Assembly (NCBI RefSeq): GCF_003730195.1
Contig: NZ_QWGG01000003.1
Coordinates: 548,060 to 612,059 of the forward strand
Origin: Halosimplex salinum
GTDB lineage: Archaea; Halobacteriota; Halobacteria; Halobacteriales; Haloarculaceae
Length of the DNA stretch: 64,000 bases
Direction: 5' to 3'
In this document: positions 43,658 through 54,982 of the stretch, in pieces
How positions within the stretch are numbered: position 1 is the stretch's first letter
How the letters are laid out: every line of letters begins with the position of its first letter
Notes under the pieces: model-generated
What the model was told of the DNA's origin: nothing
The model's database searches: none
Seen by the model: only the letters and a program-made list of their open reading frames with translations
Program-made: the position numbers and the translations under genes

Positions 43658-44383
43658 TCAGTCCCCCGGGGAGTCGGAGTCGGAGTCGGAATCGGGGTCG
43701 GAGTCGGAGTGGCCCCGGCGAGCGAGGAGCGCGCCGCCGCCGAGGAGTCCGATAAGACCAGCCAGCGGGCCGAATCCGGGGCCAACGGCGCCGAAGCCGC
43801 CGTCCTCCGACTCGGTCGTGGCACCGTCGGGCTGGTCGGCGTCAGCGGGAGTGTCCGTCGTCCGGTCGTCGATCTCGACGTTCACGTCCGCCCGCCCGAT
43901 CTGTTCGAGGGAGACGCCGACGAAGTCCTCACAGCGGTTGAAGCGGTTGATGATGTAGAGCTTGCCCGGCTCTACGTCCGAGGAAGCGCCGATGTACAGC
44001 GTCGTCTCCTCCTCGGCCGTGCTGTCGTCCTTGCGGTCGATCAACTGTGCGTCGAAGGCGAGCATTTCGTCGGGGGGCCAGGTGTCGCTACCGACCACCT
44101 GACAGTCCGCCGCCTGCTGGGACTGCTCCGAGTCGATCGACCCGCCGACGTGGATCATGAACCCGGCGAGGTTGGCGTCGCTCCATCGCTCGGGCGTGGG
44201 GATAGCGGCGGCTTCGGTGATCTGGGCGGCGGCGACGCCGCTCGAACGAGTGAGTGCCCCTGCAGAGACGGCCCCGGCACCGAGCACGCCGGCGCCGGCC
44301 GCCAGGACGGACCGGCGCGTCGTCCCGGTCGCCCCGATAGCGGCGTCGTCGGTCCCGTCGTCTGGAGTCGGTCCTCGTGGCAC
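43658..44383 (-). CDS. Tat-exported protein with PGF-CTERM-like segment and (SD)n tail
   Basis: The 241-residue protein starts at a GTG and has a twin-arginine signal TTRRSVLAAGAGVLGAG (RR at 23-24). A mature domain with two likely disulfide-type cysteines (ADCQVVG and RCEDFVG) follows. An acidic linker precedes PGFGPLAGLIGLLGGGALLARR, the pattern of the archaeosortase PGF-CTERM signal. Normally the protein ends soon after the basic residues, but here about 18 residues of Ser-Asp repeats follow. The function is unknown. Confidence 0.7.
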   Translation of the reverse strand: MPRGPTPDDGTDDAAIGATGTTRRSVLAAGAGVLGAGAVSAGALTRSSGVAAAQITEAAAIPTPERWSDANLAGFMIHVGGSIDSEQSQQAADCQVVGSDTWPPDEMLAFDAQLIDRKDDSTAEEETTLYIGASSDVEPGKLYIINRFNRCEDFVGVSLEQIGRADVNVEIDDRTTDTPADADQPDGATTESEDGGFGAVGPGFGPLAGLIGLLGGGALLARRGHSDSDPDSDSDSDSPGD

Positions 44384-44540
44384 ACCTCGCCGTTGGACTG
44401 TGGGTCGCCTAACCTCCGTGCGCGCACTCGCAGGCGCCCGTCGCGGGCGCCGGGACTGCGTTCGGCGGGGGCAGACGAGTCCCGAAGACGAGAATGCGGT
44501 GCTCAGAGCCGACCACACGCACGCGCGACCAAAGAAGGGA

Positions 44541-44549
44541 CTTTTTAAC
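44541..44549 (+). promoter_or_regulatory. TATA box of pcn
   Basis: CTTTTTAAC lies 26-34 bases before the pcn ATG. Confidence 0.55.
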
Positions 44550-44574
44550 GGATGGGGGCGTAGCCGCGGGCAAG

Positions 44575-46636
<2,062 letters not shown>

Positions 46637-46640
<4 letters not shown>

Positions 46641-47068
46641 TCGGCGTCACCTTCTTGTTCCGCGATGTAGCGTTCGATAGCGCCTTTCGAGGCGCTTCCC
46701 GCCGTTCCAACGTAGTAGGAACGAGTCCACTTCACGCGGTCGTCGTACCGCTGGTTGTATTTGCGGGCGGAGATGCCCTTGACCCAGTTGACGATGAGTG
46801 ACGGGGCGTTCTTCGGCGGACTCCCGATGAACAGATGTACGTGGTCGGGCACGACCTCGGACTCGGCCAGTTCGAGGCCCTTGTCCTCACAGATTTCCGC
46901 GAAGATGGTTTCGAGACTTTCCTTCGTCTTCCCCGTCAGGTGCGAGCGCCGATACTGAGCGGAACCCTGTTCCGCGAGGTCAGCGGGACCGTCGGTCCCG
47001 TCCGACTTCGGCACGAACACTATGTGGTAGTAGAGTTCGTATTTCGCATGACGGGTACTCTTCACCAT
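46637..47068 (-). CDS. tnpA: TnpA, Y1 HUH transposase of the IS200/IS605 element
   Basis: The 143-residue protein begins [21 protein letters not shown]. It has the HUH motif PDHVHLFIG and a catalytic-type Tyr in [10 protein letters not shown]. It mobilises the element as single-stranded circles by recognising the end hairpins. Compared with usual IS200 TnpA proteins of about 125-130 residues it carries a 17-residue insertion ([17 protein letters not shown], residues 22-38) between the first two strands. The insertion keeps the frame but may affect activity. Confidence 0.9.
46955..47005. repeat. 51-base in-frame insertion in tnpA made of two hairpins
   Basis: It contains GCGGAAC-CCT-GTTCCGC (46959-46975) and CGGGACC-GTC-GGTCCCG (46984-47000), two perfect seven-pair inverted repeats side by side. 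Confidence 0.7.
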
Positions 47069-47199
47069 CGATGTATACTATCCCGATCGGACATCTAAAA
47101 TATTCTGTTGGAACCCCGTCTATTCCAGATTTGGCGGTTGAATACTGTTGGTCGGTTTCATCCCCGCGCTAAAGGGCGAGGCTTTCGCCTCAATTTTTC

Positions 47200-47438
47200 G
47201 TAAGCCACCGTCCGCGCCGCTCTCTTCTGCGACCGACTCCCCTGCCGAACGTACCAGTCGGCAGCCACTCTGCACGCACCCAGAACGCACACTGCACGCA
47301 CCCCGTAACCGATCGCGAGTAGCCGGGATCAAGGCCCTTTGGGCCGGGACTCCTCTCTCCCGGTGTGCGATCCCGTCGCCACACCGGTCGAACGACCGCG
47401 TCCGTCACACGCCCACTCGGCCGCTGCGGGTGGTCGTG
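47200..47438. other. Original pcn downstream region
   Basis: This stretch begins with GTAA, which contains the ancestral pcn stop codon, and continues to the permease gene. No further gene or repeat is recognised. Confidence 0.6.
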
Positions 47439-48449
47439 ATGGTGCGAGACGAGCGCCTCCGGGTCGGGTTCTTCGCCGTCCTCCTGACCGCGTTCGCGTA
47501 TCTCGTCCTCCTGATCCTCCGCCCGTTCCTGACGGCGCTGTTGACCGCGCTCCTGCTGGCCGTGCTGCTCGCGCCGCTCCAGCGGCGATTCGCGCCGAGG
47601 GTCGGCGAGCGAATCAGCGCCCTCTCGCTGGTCACCCTCTCGCTCGCGGCGATCGGCGCCATCGGGACGCTCCTCGTCGTCGCGGCGCCCGCGGGGCTGT
47701 CCGACCTCTCGGCGACGGTCGAGGAACTGCCCGCCCGGAGCACCGCCGAGCGCCGGATCGAGGACCTCGTCGGCGTCGAGGTGCCGCTGGGGTCCATCGT
47801 CGAGTCCGTCCCCCGGCGGGTGGCCGAGATCCTCTTCGGCGACATCTCGATGCTCGTCGCGACCACGACGGACCTCTTTCTCGGGAGCGTGCTCTTCCTG
47901 TTCGTCCTCTACTACCTCCTGGTCGACGGCGACCGACTGATCGACTGGATCGAAGAGCGCCTCCCGCTGGACGACGAGACCACCGAGGAACTCCACGAAG
48001 AGGCACACCAGACCACCTGGGCCGTCCTGAAAGGCCACGTCTTCGTGGCGGTCGTCCAGGGCGCCGTGGCGGGGGTCGGTCTCTTCGTCGTGGGCATCCC
48101 GAACGTCCTGTTCTGGACGTTCGTGATGATGGTCCTGGAGCTGTTCCCGGTGGTCGGCGTCGCGGGCGTCGTCGGCCCGGCCGTCCTCTACCTGGGCCTC
48201 CAGGACCGACTGCTGGCGGCCGCGTTCCTGCTCGTCTACGGGCTGACGGCCGTGGCCGTCGTCGACGACTACCTGCGGGCCCACGTCGTCGACCGGGAGT
48301 CGTCGCTCCACTCCGCGACGATCCTCGTCGGCGTGTTCGGCGGCGTCTACGCGTTCGGCGTCATGGGCCTGTTCTACGGGCCCATCGTCGTCGGGCTGTT
48401 CAAAGCGCTCGTCCGACTGTTCGACGAACGCTACGTCGACGAAGGATAG
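47439..48449 (+). CDS. AI-2E family transporter (PerM/YdiK-like permease)
   Basis: The 336-residue membrane protein has about eight hydrophobic segments: a paired N-terminal set (GFFAVLLTAFAYLVLLILRPF, ALLTALLLAVLLAPLQRRF), a central soluble region, then GHVFVAVVQGAVAGVGLFVVGIPNVLFWTFVMMVLELFPVVG and GVFGGVYAFGVMGLFYGPIVVGLFKAL. These are hallmarks of the AI-2E transporter superfamily. Many archaeal members are likely ion exchangers and not signal exporters, so the substrate is open. The ATG at 47439 precedes the first helix; upstream codons belong to the IS flank. Confidence 0.88.
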   Translation: MVRDERLRVGFFAVLLTAFAYLVLLILRPFLTALLTALLLAVLLAPLQRRFAPRVGERISALSLVTLSLAAIGAIGTLLVVAAPAGLSDLSATVEELPARSTAERRIEDLVGVEVPLGSIVESVPRRVAEILFGDISMLVATTTDLFLGSVLFLFVLYYLLVDGDRLIDWIEERLPLDDETTEELHEEAHQTTWAVLKGHVFVAVVQGAVAGVGLFVVGIPNVLFWTFVMMVLELFPVVGVAGVVGPAVLYLGLQDRLLAAAFLLVYGLTAVAVVDDYLRAHVVDRESSLHSATILVGVFGGVYAFGVMGLFYGPIVVGLFKALVRLFDERYVDEG

Positions 48450-48489
48450 TCCGAATGCGCTCAGTCGGCGAAAGAGAGTCCGAGCGCGC

Positions 48490-51400
48490 TCAGTCGTCGT
48501 CCGACGGCAGCGGACCGCTGTCGGCGGGCTCGGGGAGTTCACTCGGGTCGGTGTCGACGGCGTCGCGGCCGTCGTCGTCCGGCGAGCGAGTGTCGGGGTC
48601 GTCCTCGCCGTCGCTCACCTCGAACTCGTCGGCGAGGTCCTGCAGGTCCGCGGCGAGGCCGGCCATCTCGCGGACGTTCCGGGAGACTTCGTTGATCGAG
48701 GCGGCCTGTTCCTCGGAGGCCGAGGAGACGTTCGTCGCCTCCGCGGCGGTCTCCTCGCTGACCGTGCTCACCTCGTCGACCATCGCGACGACCTCCTCGG
48801 TGGAGGCGGCCTGGTCGTCGGTGGCGTCGCTGATCTCCCGGACGCCGCTCTCGGCGGCTTCGACGGCCTCGGCGATCTTTTCGAACATCTCGACGGACTC
48901 CTCGATGGTGGCGACGCCGGACTCGACGCGCTCGCGCATCCGGTCGATGTCGTCGACCGTCTCGCCGGTCGTCGACTGGATCTCCGAGATGCGCTCGTCG
49001 ACCTCTTCGGTCGCGGAGCCGGCCTCGTCGGCGAGGGTCTTGATCTCGTCGGCCACGACGGCGAACCCGGCACCCGACTGGTCCGCGTTGGCCGCCTCGA
49101 TCGAGGCGTTGAGCGCCAGCATGTTCGTCTGCTCGGCGATGTCGTCGATCATCCCGATGATCTCGCTGATCTCGTTCATCTGGGACTGCAGCGCCGCGAC
49201 CTGCTCGGCGGCCTGTTCGGACTCGGCCTCGATCTCCCGGATCTCCGCCGAGGCCTCCGCAGCCTGTTCGCGCCCGGCGTCGGCCTGCTCGGCCGCCTGC
49301 CGCGCGGTCTCTGCCACGTCCGCGGAGGAGGAGGCGATCTCCTCGACGGTCGCGGACATGTCGTTCATCTCGCCGGCGGTCTCCTCCAGGTTCTCGGCCT
49401 GTCGGTCGGCGCCGTGGGAGATCTCCTGGACGGACTCGGCCACGTCCTCGCTGGCGGCCTCGATCTCCTCGGTGCTGTTAGCCACGTCCGCGCTCGCCGT
49501 CCTGACCTCGCCGGCGATGGCCTGGACGCGCGCGACGCTCTCGTCGACGGCGTCGAGCCCCTCGTCGATGTTCGCCATCACGTCGCCGTAGTCGCCCGGC
49601 AGGTCCGTCTCAAGGTCCTGGTCCAGACGGCCGTCGCGGAGGTCGGCGCTGACCGTCCGAAGCTGTGCGAAGCTCTCGGAGAGCTGTTCGAGCCCGTCGT
49701 CGAGTTCGGTCATCACGTCGCCGTAGTCGCCCGGCAGGTCCGTCTCCAAGTCCTGGTCGAGCTGGCCGGCGCGGACGTTCTCGCTCGCGCGGCTGATCTC
49801 CACGAAGCTCGTCTGGAGCTCGCCCATCCCCGCCTCCAGCGAGGTCATGATCTCGCCGAACTTCCCGGGCAGGTCCGTCTGGAGGTCGTCGTCGATGTCG
49901 CCGGTCTGCAGGGAGCGACCGACGGCCTCGATCTGCTCGACCTGCCGGTCCATGTTCGCCTGCATCTCGTCGAACGCGTCGACCATCTCGCCGATCTCGT
50001 CGTCGCCAGCAGAGATGTCCGTGTCGTCGTCGAACCGACCCTGCGACATCGCGGTCGCCCGCGTCTTGATCTGTTCGATCGGGCGAGCGATGTACCGAGC
50101 GGCCCCGTAGCCGGCGCCGGCGACCGCTATCGCCGCGACGAGGAACAGGCCCAGCATGAGGTTGCGCGCGTCGGCGGCCCTGTCCTGCAGCGAGACGCCG
50201 AGCGCCGCGATCGGCTCGTTCACGTCCGCGGCCGGCACCGTCGCGACGAGCGTGAACTGCCGGTCACCGAGTTCGAGCGGGGCGAACTGGACGTAGCGGG
50301 TCGCGTTCTCGCCGTCGACGGTCTTCGTGTGGGTCGCCATCCCCGACTCGCCCGCGAGCATCCGCTCGGAGACGACGTCGCCGAGTTCGGCGCCGTACTC
50401 GCCGGCCGCGGCGTCGGTCCCCGCGGTCACGACCGAGCGGTTCGGGTGGCTCACGATCTCGCCCTCGTCGTCGAGGACGTAGAGGTAGCCGCTGTCGGCG
50501 ACCGTCACCGAGTCGGTCATCTCGGTGACCAGCGAGTAGTCGAACTGCGCTGCGACGGCCCCCTCGAACGTGCCGTTGTGGTAGACGGGCGTCGAAATCG
50601 CCAGCCGTTCGCTCCCGCCGGTCGTCCGAACCTCGCCGAAGTACGTCTCGCCCTCCGGGAGCGACTCGGCCGCCTCGAACCACGCCGCGTCGGCGTGGGA
50701 GGTCTCGCGGGCGTTCTCGGTGACGACCTCGCCGTCGGAGCGGTACGTGCGGAAGCGCTCGGTCCCGTCGGCGTCGACGAGGGTCAGTTTCTCGAAGGCC
50801 GGGAACTCCTCGCCGTCGATGCTGACGGTCTGGCTCTCGAGGCTCCGTTCGAAGGAGTCGGACGTCCGCCGGCGCGCGTCCTCGCGCGCCGTCTCCTGGA
50901 GTTCGTAGTAGTAGACGCTCGGTGCGAGGATCCAGTCGAACTTCTCGTCGTAGGTGTAGGAGATGAACTTCGTCTCGACCGGGTTCCCCTCCTGGGTGGT
51001 GTCCTCCCAGTCGTACTCGGCGACGCCCCAGCTCTCGCCGTTCTGGATCGAGAGGTCCGTCTGGATCCGCTTTTTGATGTCGTCGAACACCCTGAGCGTC
51101 CCGCCGGTGTCCTCCTTCAGGTTGTGCCCCTCGTCGAGGCTGTGGTGGACCACGACGTTCGAGTCGATGTCGGTGATGTACGCGTACCCCGTGTTTCCGA
51201 TGTAGCCGGGCTCGAACGTCTCGGACATCGTCCCCTCCTCGGAGACGCCGACACCGTCGGTCCCGGCGATTCGGGCCTCGACGCGGCGCTCGACCTCGCG
51301 CTGTTCGGCGGTCGAGAGGGCAGCCCACGACCGGCCGTCGTACTCGCTCTCGAGGACCGTCTGTCGGGTGCTCTCGACGGCGACGCGCATCTGGAGGGCG

Positions 51401-51726
51401 ACGTAGCCGACCTGGTCCTGGCTCATCTCCTGTATCAGGTCCATCTCGCCGTCACTGGCCGCCATGTAGTCCTCCATGGTCGCCGACGACGCCATCGCGC
51501 GGACGTCGATGCCGCGCTTGTCGATCTCGTTCTGGATGCCGTCCTGTCTCGCCGACACGGTGGCGTTCAGCGAACTCGTTATCTCATCCCGGAGATACTC
51601 CCCGCTGCGGTCCTGTGCGTGCTCGTTCAGGTCGCCCATCGTCGTCGTCGCGAGCGCGCCGACCGCAGACAGCGGGATGAGAGAGATGACGAGAAAGAGC
51701 GCCACCAGCTTGATCTTGAGATTCAC
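48490..51726 (-). CDS. Methyl-accepting chemotaxis transducer with dCache-type sensor
   Basis: The 1078-residue transducer starts at a GTG (VNLKIKLVALFLVIS), with a TATA-like TATATA 22-30 bases upstream. Upstream ATGs precede that box and are rejected. It has a first membrane helix, a roughly 500-residue extracellular Cache-like sensor (GYIGNTGYAYITDIDSNVVVHH and SGYLYVLDDEGEIVSHPN), a second helix, tandem HAMP domains including two near-copies of DQDLETDLPGDYGDVM, and a signalling domain with IIGMIDDIAEQTNMLALNASIEAA. It signals to CheA and thence to the archaellum. The ligand is unknown. Confidence 0.9.
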   Translation of the reverse strand: MNLKIKLVALFLVISLIPLSAVGALATTTMGDLNEHAQDRSGEYLRDEITSSLNATVSARQDGIQNEIDKRGIDVRAMASSATMEDYMAASDGEMDLIQEMSQDQVGYVALQMRVAVESTRQTVLESEYDGRSWAALSTAEQREVERRVEARIAGTDGVGVSEEGTMSETFEPGYIGNTGYAYITDIDSNVVVHHSLDEGHNLKEDTGGTLRVFDDIKKRIQTDLSIQNGESWGVAEYDWEDTTQEGNPVETKFISYTYDEKFDWILAPSVYYYELQETAREDARRRTSDSFERSLESQTVSIDGEEFPAFEKLTLVDADGTERFRTYRSDGEVVTENARETSHADAAWFEAAESLPEGETYFGEVRTTGGSERLAISTPVYHNGTFEGAVAAQFDYSLVTEMTDSVTVADSGYLYVLDDEGEIVSHPNRSVVTAGTDAAAGEYGAELGDVVSERMLAGESGMATHTKTVDGENATRYVQFAPLELGDRQFTLVATVPAADVNEPIAALGVSLQDRAADARNLMLGLFLVAAIAVAGAGYGAARYIARPIEQIKTRATAMSQGRFDDDTDISAGDDEIGEMVDAFDEMQANMDRQVEQIEAVGRSLQTGDIDDDLQTDLPGKFGEIMTSLEAGMGELQTSFVEISRASENVRAGQLDQDLETDLPGDYGDVMTELDDGLEQLSESFAQLRTVSADLRDGRLDQDLETDLPGDYGDVMANIDEGLDAVDESVARVQAIAGEVRTASADVANSTEEIEAASEDVAESVQEISHGADRQAENLEETAGEMNDMSATVEEIASSSADVAETARQAAEQADAGREQAAEASAEIREIEAESEQAAEQVAALQSQMNEISEIIGMIDDIAEQTNMLALNASIEAANADQSGAGFAVVADEIKTLADEAGSATEEVDERISEIQSTTGETVDDIDRMRERVESGVATIEESVEMFEKIAEAVEAAESGVREISDATDDQAASTEEVVAMVDEVSTVSEETAAEATNVSSASEEQAASINEVSRNVREMAGLAADLQDLADEFEVSDGEDDPDTRSPDDDGRDAVDTDPSELPEPADSGPLPSDDD

Positions 51727-51745
51727 GTTCGCCCGACGATCATGG

Positions 51746-51757
51746 GAGTATATAGTT
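51746..51757 (-). promoter_or_regulatory. TATA box of the chemotaxis transducer gene
   Basis: The minus strand reads GAACTATATACTC, centred about 26 bases before the GTG at 51726. This decides the GTG as start. Confidence 0.55.
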
Positions 51758-51966
51758 CTATGTGGCAAGTTTTTACAGCTGATATCCGCTCTGACGGCGA
51801 GTCTGAATGTAGCGCCCGTCTGGAGACGTGAGTGACATATCGTCTATTTATACCAGCTGCGGGACGGCGCCCGTCCGTCGCGGCGGTCTGATAGGCGAGG
51901 GGACGATCGGCTGGGTCCGTCGCCGTCCCGACAACGGTAAACCCGACCGCCGTGTAGCGGGGGTGA

Positions 51967-53769
51967 ATGACCGAGCGCGCCGGTGACGACCTCGGAGCCG
52001 TCGACGGAGAGATGACGCTCCCGCCCTCCCGCGACCCGGGCGAGGGGGAGGTTCACGTCCTCGGCACCGCACACGTCTCAGAGCAGAGCGTCGAAGAAGT
52101 GGAGCAGACGATCGCCGAGCGCAAGCCGGACGTCGTCGCCGTCGAACTCGACGAGGGTCGCTACCGCCAGCTCAAGGGCGAGACGCCCGACGACATCGAC
52201 CCCGGCGACATGCTCCGGGGCAACACCGTCTTCCAGTTTCTCGCCTACTGGATGCTCTCCTACGTGCAGACTCGACTCGGGAAGAAACTCGGCGTCGACC
52301 CCGGCGCCGACATGATGGCGGCCATCGACTCCGCCGAGGAGCACGGCCTCGGCGTCGCGCTGGTCGACCGCGACATCCAGATGACCGTCCAGCGCTTCTG
52401 GGCGCGGCTCAGCCCGCTCCGCAAACTGGCGATGCTGGGGAACCTGACGCTCGCGGTCGGGTCACCGCTCGCCGTGGGTGCCGGTATCGGCCTCTCTGTC
52501 GGCGTGTTCGCCGGCTTCGCCGTCGCGATGGTCGCCGCCGGCGCCGTCGGCTTCGCCAGCGCCGACTTCGTCGCCGCACTCGGACCCGAAATGGTGGGGC
52601 TCGCCGGCGGCCTCGTCGGCGGGGCCGTCGCCGGCGCGGTGCTGTGGACGTTCCTCGAACCCACGCTCCGTCGCCTGTTCGACGCGCTTCCCGTCCCCAA
52701 CACGACGTACACGCGAGTCGCGCTCTCGATCGTGATCGGCTCCGCCGCCGGCGTCGCCGTCGCGGCGGGCGGCGGGCTGGCGGTCGGCCCGCTCTCCGTA
52801 TCGGCCGACCGGTTCACGTCGCTGGGCGGCTTCACGCTCCAGGCCGGGACGGGCGTCCTCGGCGGTGCGCTCGTCGGCGGCGGCCTCGGGACCCTCGCCG
52901 GCGGCGTCCTCGCGCAGTTCGTCGCCGACGAGGACGACCTCGACGAGATCGACATCGAGGAACTGACCGACGCGGACGTGGTGACGGCGATGATGGAGGA
53001 GTTCCGCCGGTTCGCGCCGGGCGCGGCCGAGGCGCTCATCGACGAGCGCGACGCCTTCATCGCCCACCGACTCGTCGCGCTCCGTGAAGCGGGCTACAGC
53101 GTCGTCGCCGTCGTCGGCGCCGGCCACCGCGAGGGGATCCAGGGGTACCTCGACGACCCCGAGAGCCTCCCGCCGATGGAGTCGCTCGTCGGCGAGGCGT
53201 CGGGGTCGGGGCTCACCGCCTATCTCTACAAGGCCATCGGCTACGCGCTGACGGTCGGTTTCGTCGTCTTCTTCGTCCTGCTGGCGCTGGGCGGGGCGAG
53301 CAACGGATTCCTGCTCGAACTGTTCGTCGCGTGGTTCCTCGTCAACGGGATCCTCGCCGGCGGACTGGCGAAACTCGCCGGCGCGACGTGGCCGAGCGCG
53401 CTCGTCGGCGGCGGCGTCGCCTGGCTCACCAGCGTGAACCCGCTGCTGGCGCCGGGCTGGTTCGCCGGCTACGTCGAACTGCGCTACGTCGACGTGAACG
53501 TCGGCGACATCGGCCGCCTCAACGAGATACTCGACGACGACGAGGCGCCGATCGCCGACATCTTCGCGCGGATGCGCGAGGTCCCGCTGTTCCGACTGAT
53601 CCTCATCGCCGGCGTCACCAACCTCGGGAGCATGCTCGCGAGTCTCGTCGTCTTCCCGTTCATCCTCCCGTGGCTGTCGGCCGACGTGGGCGGCGTCAGC
53701 GCCATCGGCGAACAGCTCCTCCTGGGCGCCCGGACCGGCTGGGACATCGTCTGGGGGACCCTGACGTGA
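51967..53769 (+). CDS. TraB/PrgY family membrane protein
   Basis: The 600-residue protein has the TraB signature near the N-terminus (VHVLGTAHVSEQSVEEVEQTI, VVAVELDEGRYRQL). This family includes PrgY, which shuts down pheromone activity in enterococci. GHREGIQGYL and EVPLFRLILIAGVTNLGSML are also typical. The C-terminal half has several glycine/alanine-rich membrane helices. The function in archaea is unknown; some relatives are Tiki-like proteases. The next gene, an M50 protease, overlaps it by GTGA. Confidence 0.88.
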   Translation: MTERAGDDLGAVDGEMTLPPSRDPGEGEVHVLGTAHVSEQSVEEVEQTIAERKPDVVAVELDEGRYRQLKGETPDDIDPGDMLRGNTVFQFLAYWMLSYVQTRLGKKLGVDPGADMMAAIDSAEEHGLGVALVDRDIQMTVQRFWARLSPLRKLAMLGNLTLAVGSPLAVGAGIGLSVGVFAGFAVAMVAAGAVGFASADFVAALGPEMVGLAGGLVGGAVAGAVLWTFLEPTLRRLFDALPVPNTTYTRVALSIVIGSAAGVAVAAGGGLAVGPLSVSADRFTSLGGFTLQAGTGVLGGALVGGGLGTLAGGVLAQFVADEDDLDEIDIEELTDADVVTAMMEEFRRFAPGAAEALIDERDAFIAHRLVALREAGYSVVAVVGAGHREGIQGYLDDPESLPPMESLVGEASGSGLTAYLYKAIGYALTVGFVVFFVLLALGGASNGFLLELFVAWFLVNGILAGGLAKLAGATWPSALVGGGVAWLTSVNPLLAPGWFAGYVELRYVDVNVGDIGRLNEILDDDEAPIADIFARMREVPLFRLILIAGVTNLGSMLASLVVFPFILPWLSADVGGVSAIGEQLLLGARTGWDIVWGTLT

Positions 53770-54455
53770 GCCGGTCCGGCGGCGCGGCGACCGGCCGTCG
53801 CGGTGGCGGCCGAGGCCGTGGTCCCGGTGGTCGGGGCGGCGGCATCTCCTTCAGCGGCCGCGAACTCCGTGACCTGGCGGTCGCGTGGGTCGCGCTCGGC
53901 GTCGCGTTCACGCTGTTCATCGACCCGACCATCGCCGACGCGGCCCTGCGCGGAGCGGTCGACCCGGAACTCCTCGGCCTCGCGCTCGGCGTCTCGCTCG
54001 CGACGGTCGGCGTCGCCTTCCTCCTGCACGAACTGGCCCACAAGGTCGTCGCCGTCCAGTTCGGGCAGGTCGCCGCGTTCCAGGCGGACTACGGAATGTT
54101 GTTTCTCGCGATCATGTCCGCGCTCGCGGGCTTCCTGTTCGCCGCGCCGGGCGCGGTCGTCCACCGCGGCCGGATCACCGCCCGGGAGAACGGCCTCATC
54201 GCGCTCGCCGGTCCGGTGACGAACCTCGCGCTCGCGGCCGTCTTCGTACCGATCATGCTGTTCGGGCCCGGACTCCTGGGACTGGTCGGCCAGCGCGGCG
54301 TCAGCATCAACCTCCTGCTCGCCGGCTTCAACATGATCCCCTTCGGCCCGCTCGACGGGAAGAAGGTGATCGGCTGGAACAAGCTCGTGTACGTCGCCGT
54401 CGCCGTCCCGAGCGTCCTGCTCGCCGTCTTCGCGCTGTTCGGCCTCGGGCTCTGA
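53766..54455 (+). CDS. Site-2-type zinc metalloprotease (M50 family)
   Basis: The 229-residue membrane protein starts at a GTG overlapping the traB-type gene stop. After a Gly/Arg-rich N-terminus (RRGGGRGRGPGGRGGG) it has the zinc motif HELAHK (HExxH) in a membrane helix, and FNMIPFGPLDGKK, the second M50 motif with the Asp ligand. This indicates intramembrane proteolysis. Coupling with TraB suggests the two act together, but no substrate is known. Confidence 0.88.
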   Translation: MSRSGGAATGRRGGGRGRGPGGRGGGISFSGRELRDLAVAWVALGVAFTLFIDPTIADAALRGAVDPELLGLALGVSLATVGVAFLLHELAHKVVAVQFGQVAAFQADYGMLFLAIMSALAGFLFAAPGAVVHRGRITARENGLIALAGPVTNLALAAVFVPIMLFGPGLLGLVGQRGVSINLLLAGFNMIPFGPLDGKKVIGWNKLVYVAVAVPSVLLAVFALFGLGL

Positions 54456-54473
54456 GTGGGTGTGCTGGTTTTC

Positions 54474-54644
54474 GGAGTTTCATTTGGTGTGTCCGACAGC
54501 CACCGACGAAAGCCCTCGACTCGCTCGCTAGCAGTTACTTCGACCGCAGACGACGGCCACCGACGAAAGCCCTCGACCCGCTCGCTATGAGTCGATTTGA
54601 TTACAACGGACAGCGAGCGCTGAAAGCCCTCGGCCCGCTCGCGG
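54474..54644 (-). repeat. Three tandem 57-base units of the dispersed repeat, locus C
   Basis: Read on the minus strand, units run 54644-54588, 54587-54531 and 54530-54474, each exactly 57 bases. They align base for base in spacing with locus A. The open frame reads RERAEGFQRSLS, SERVEGFRRWPS and SERVEGFRRWLS in successive units. Confidence 0.85.
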
Positions 54645-54728
54645 TCGCTGAGGCGGGATATCCGCGCTCGAACACCCGCACCGCACCGCACTCGCGCGGA
54701 TAGTGCCCGCTCAGGCGACTGAACTGAA

Positions 54729-54804
54729 CGCGAGCGAGCCTCGCCCTTTCAGTCCACCAAGGTCCGCACAGCACCGCAAACAGCCTCACACCTCCCCAAC
54801 CGAT
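54729..54804 (-). repeat. Dispersed repeat, leader module, locus C
   Basis: On the minus strand it contains GGGGAGGTGTGAGGCTGTTT and GGACTGAAAGGGCGAGGC, matching locus A, about 85-160 bases before the 57-base units. Confidence 0.8.
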
Positions 54805-54982
54805 TGCGGTGCTCACTGCGTTGCGCTCCTCATCCCTCGCGCGGTGCTGTCGCGTCTGGCGAGAGCGAAGCTCTCGCTGACCCTCGTTCGCTTCGCTCAC
54901 GAGGAGGACGAGACCCGCGACAGCGCACGCCACCGCTCCGAAAAAGGAGAGTGCACTTCCGCGTCCCGGCCCAACGGTCGAC

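Larger units (their letters stand above)
54456..54982. other. Intergenic region carrying dispersed repeat locus C
   Basis: About 530 bases without a gene. It contains three inverted 57-base units, the conserved GATATCCCGC element and the leader module (all minus strand), followed by haloarchaeal low-complexity DNA. Confidence 0.7.

Noticed and set aside
51727..51768. Upstream ATG as start of the transducer
   Set aside because: It lies upstream of the TATA box, so a transcript from that box could not include it.
49414..51831. 805-codon plus-strand frame antisense to the transducer gene
   Set aside because: Rich in Val, Arg and Leu without motifs. The opposite strand encodes a complete chemotaxis transducer.
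52078..53127. Several minus-strand frames antisense to the TraB-type gene
   Set aside because: Ala/Arg-rich shadows of the membrane helices on the other strand.
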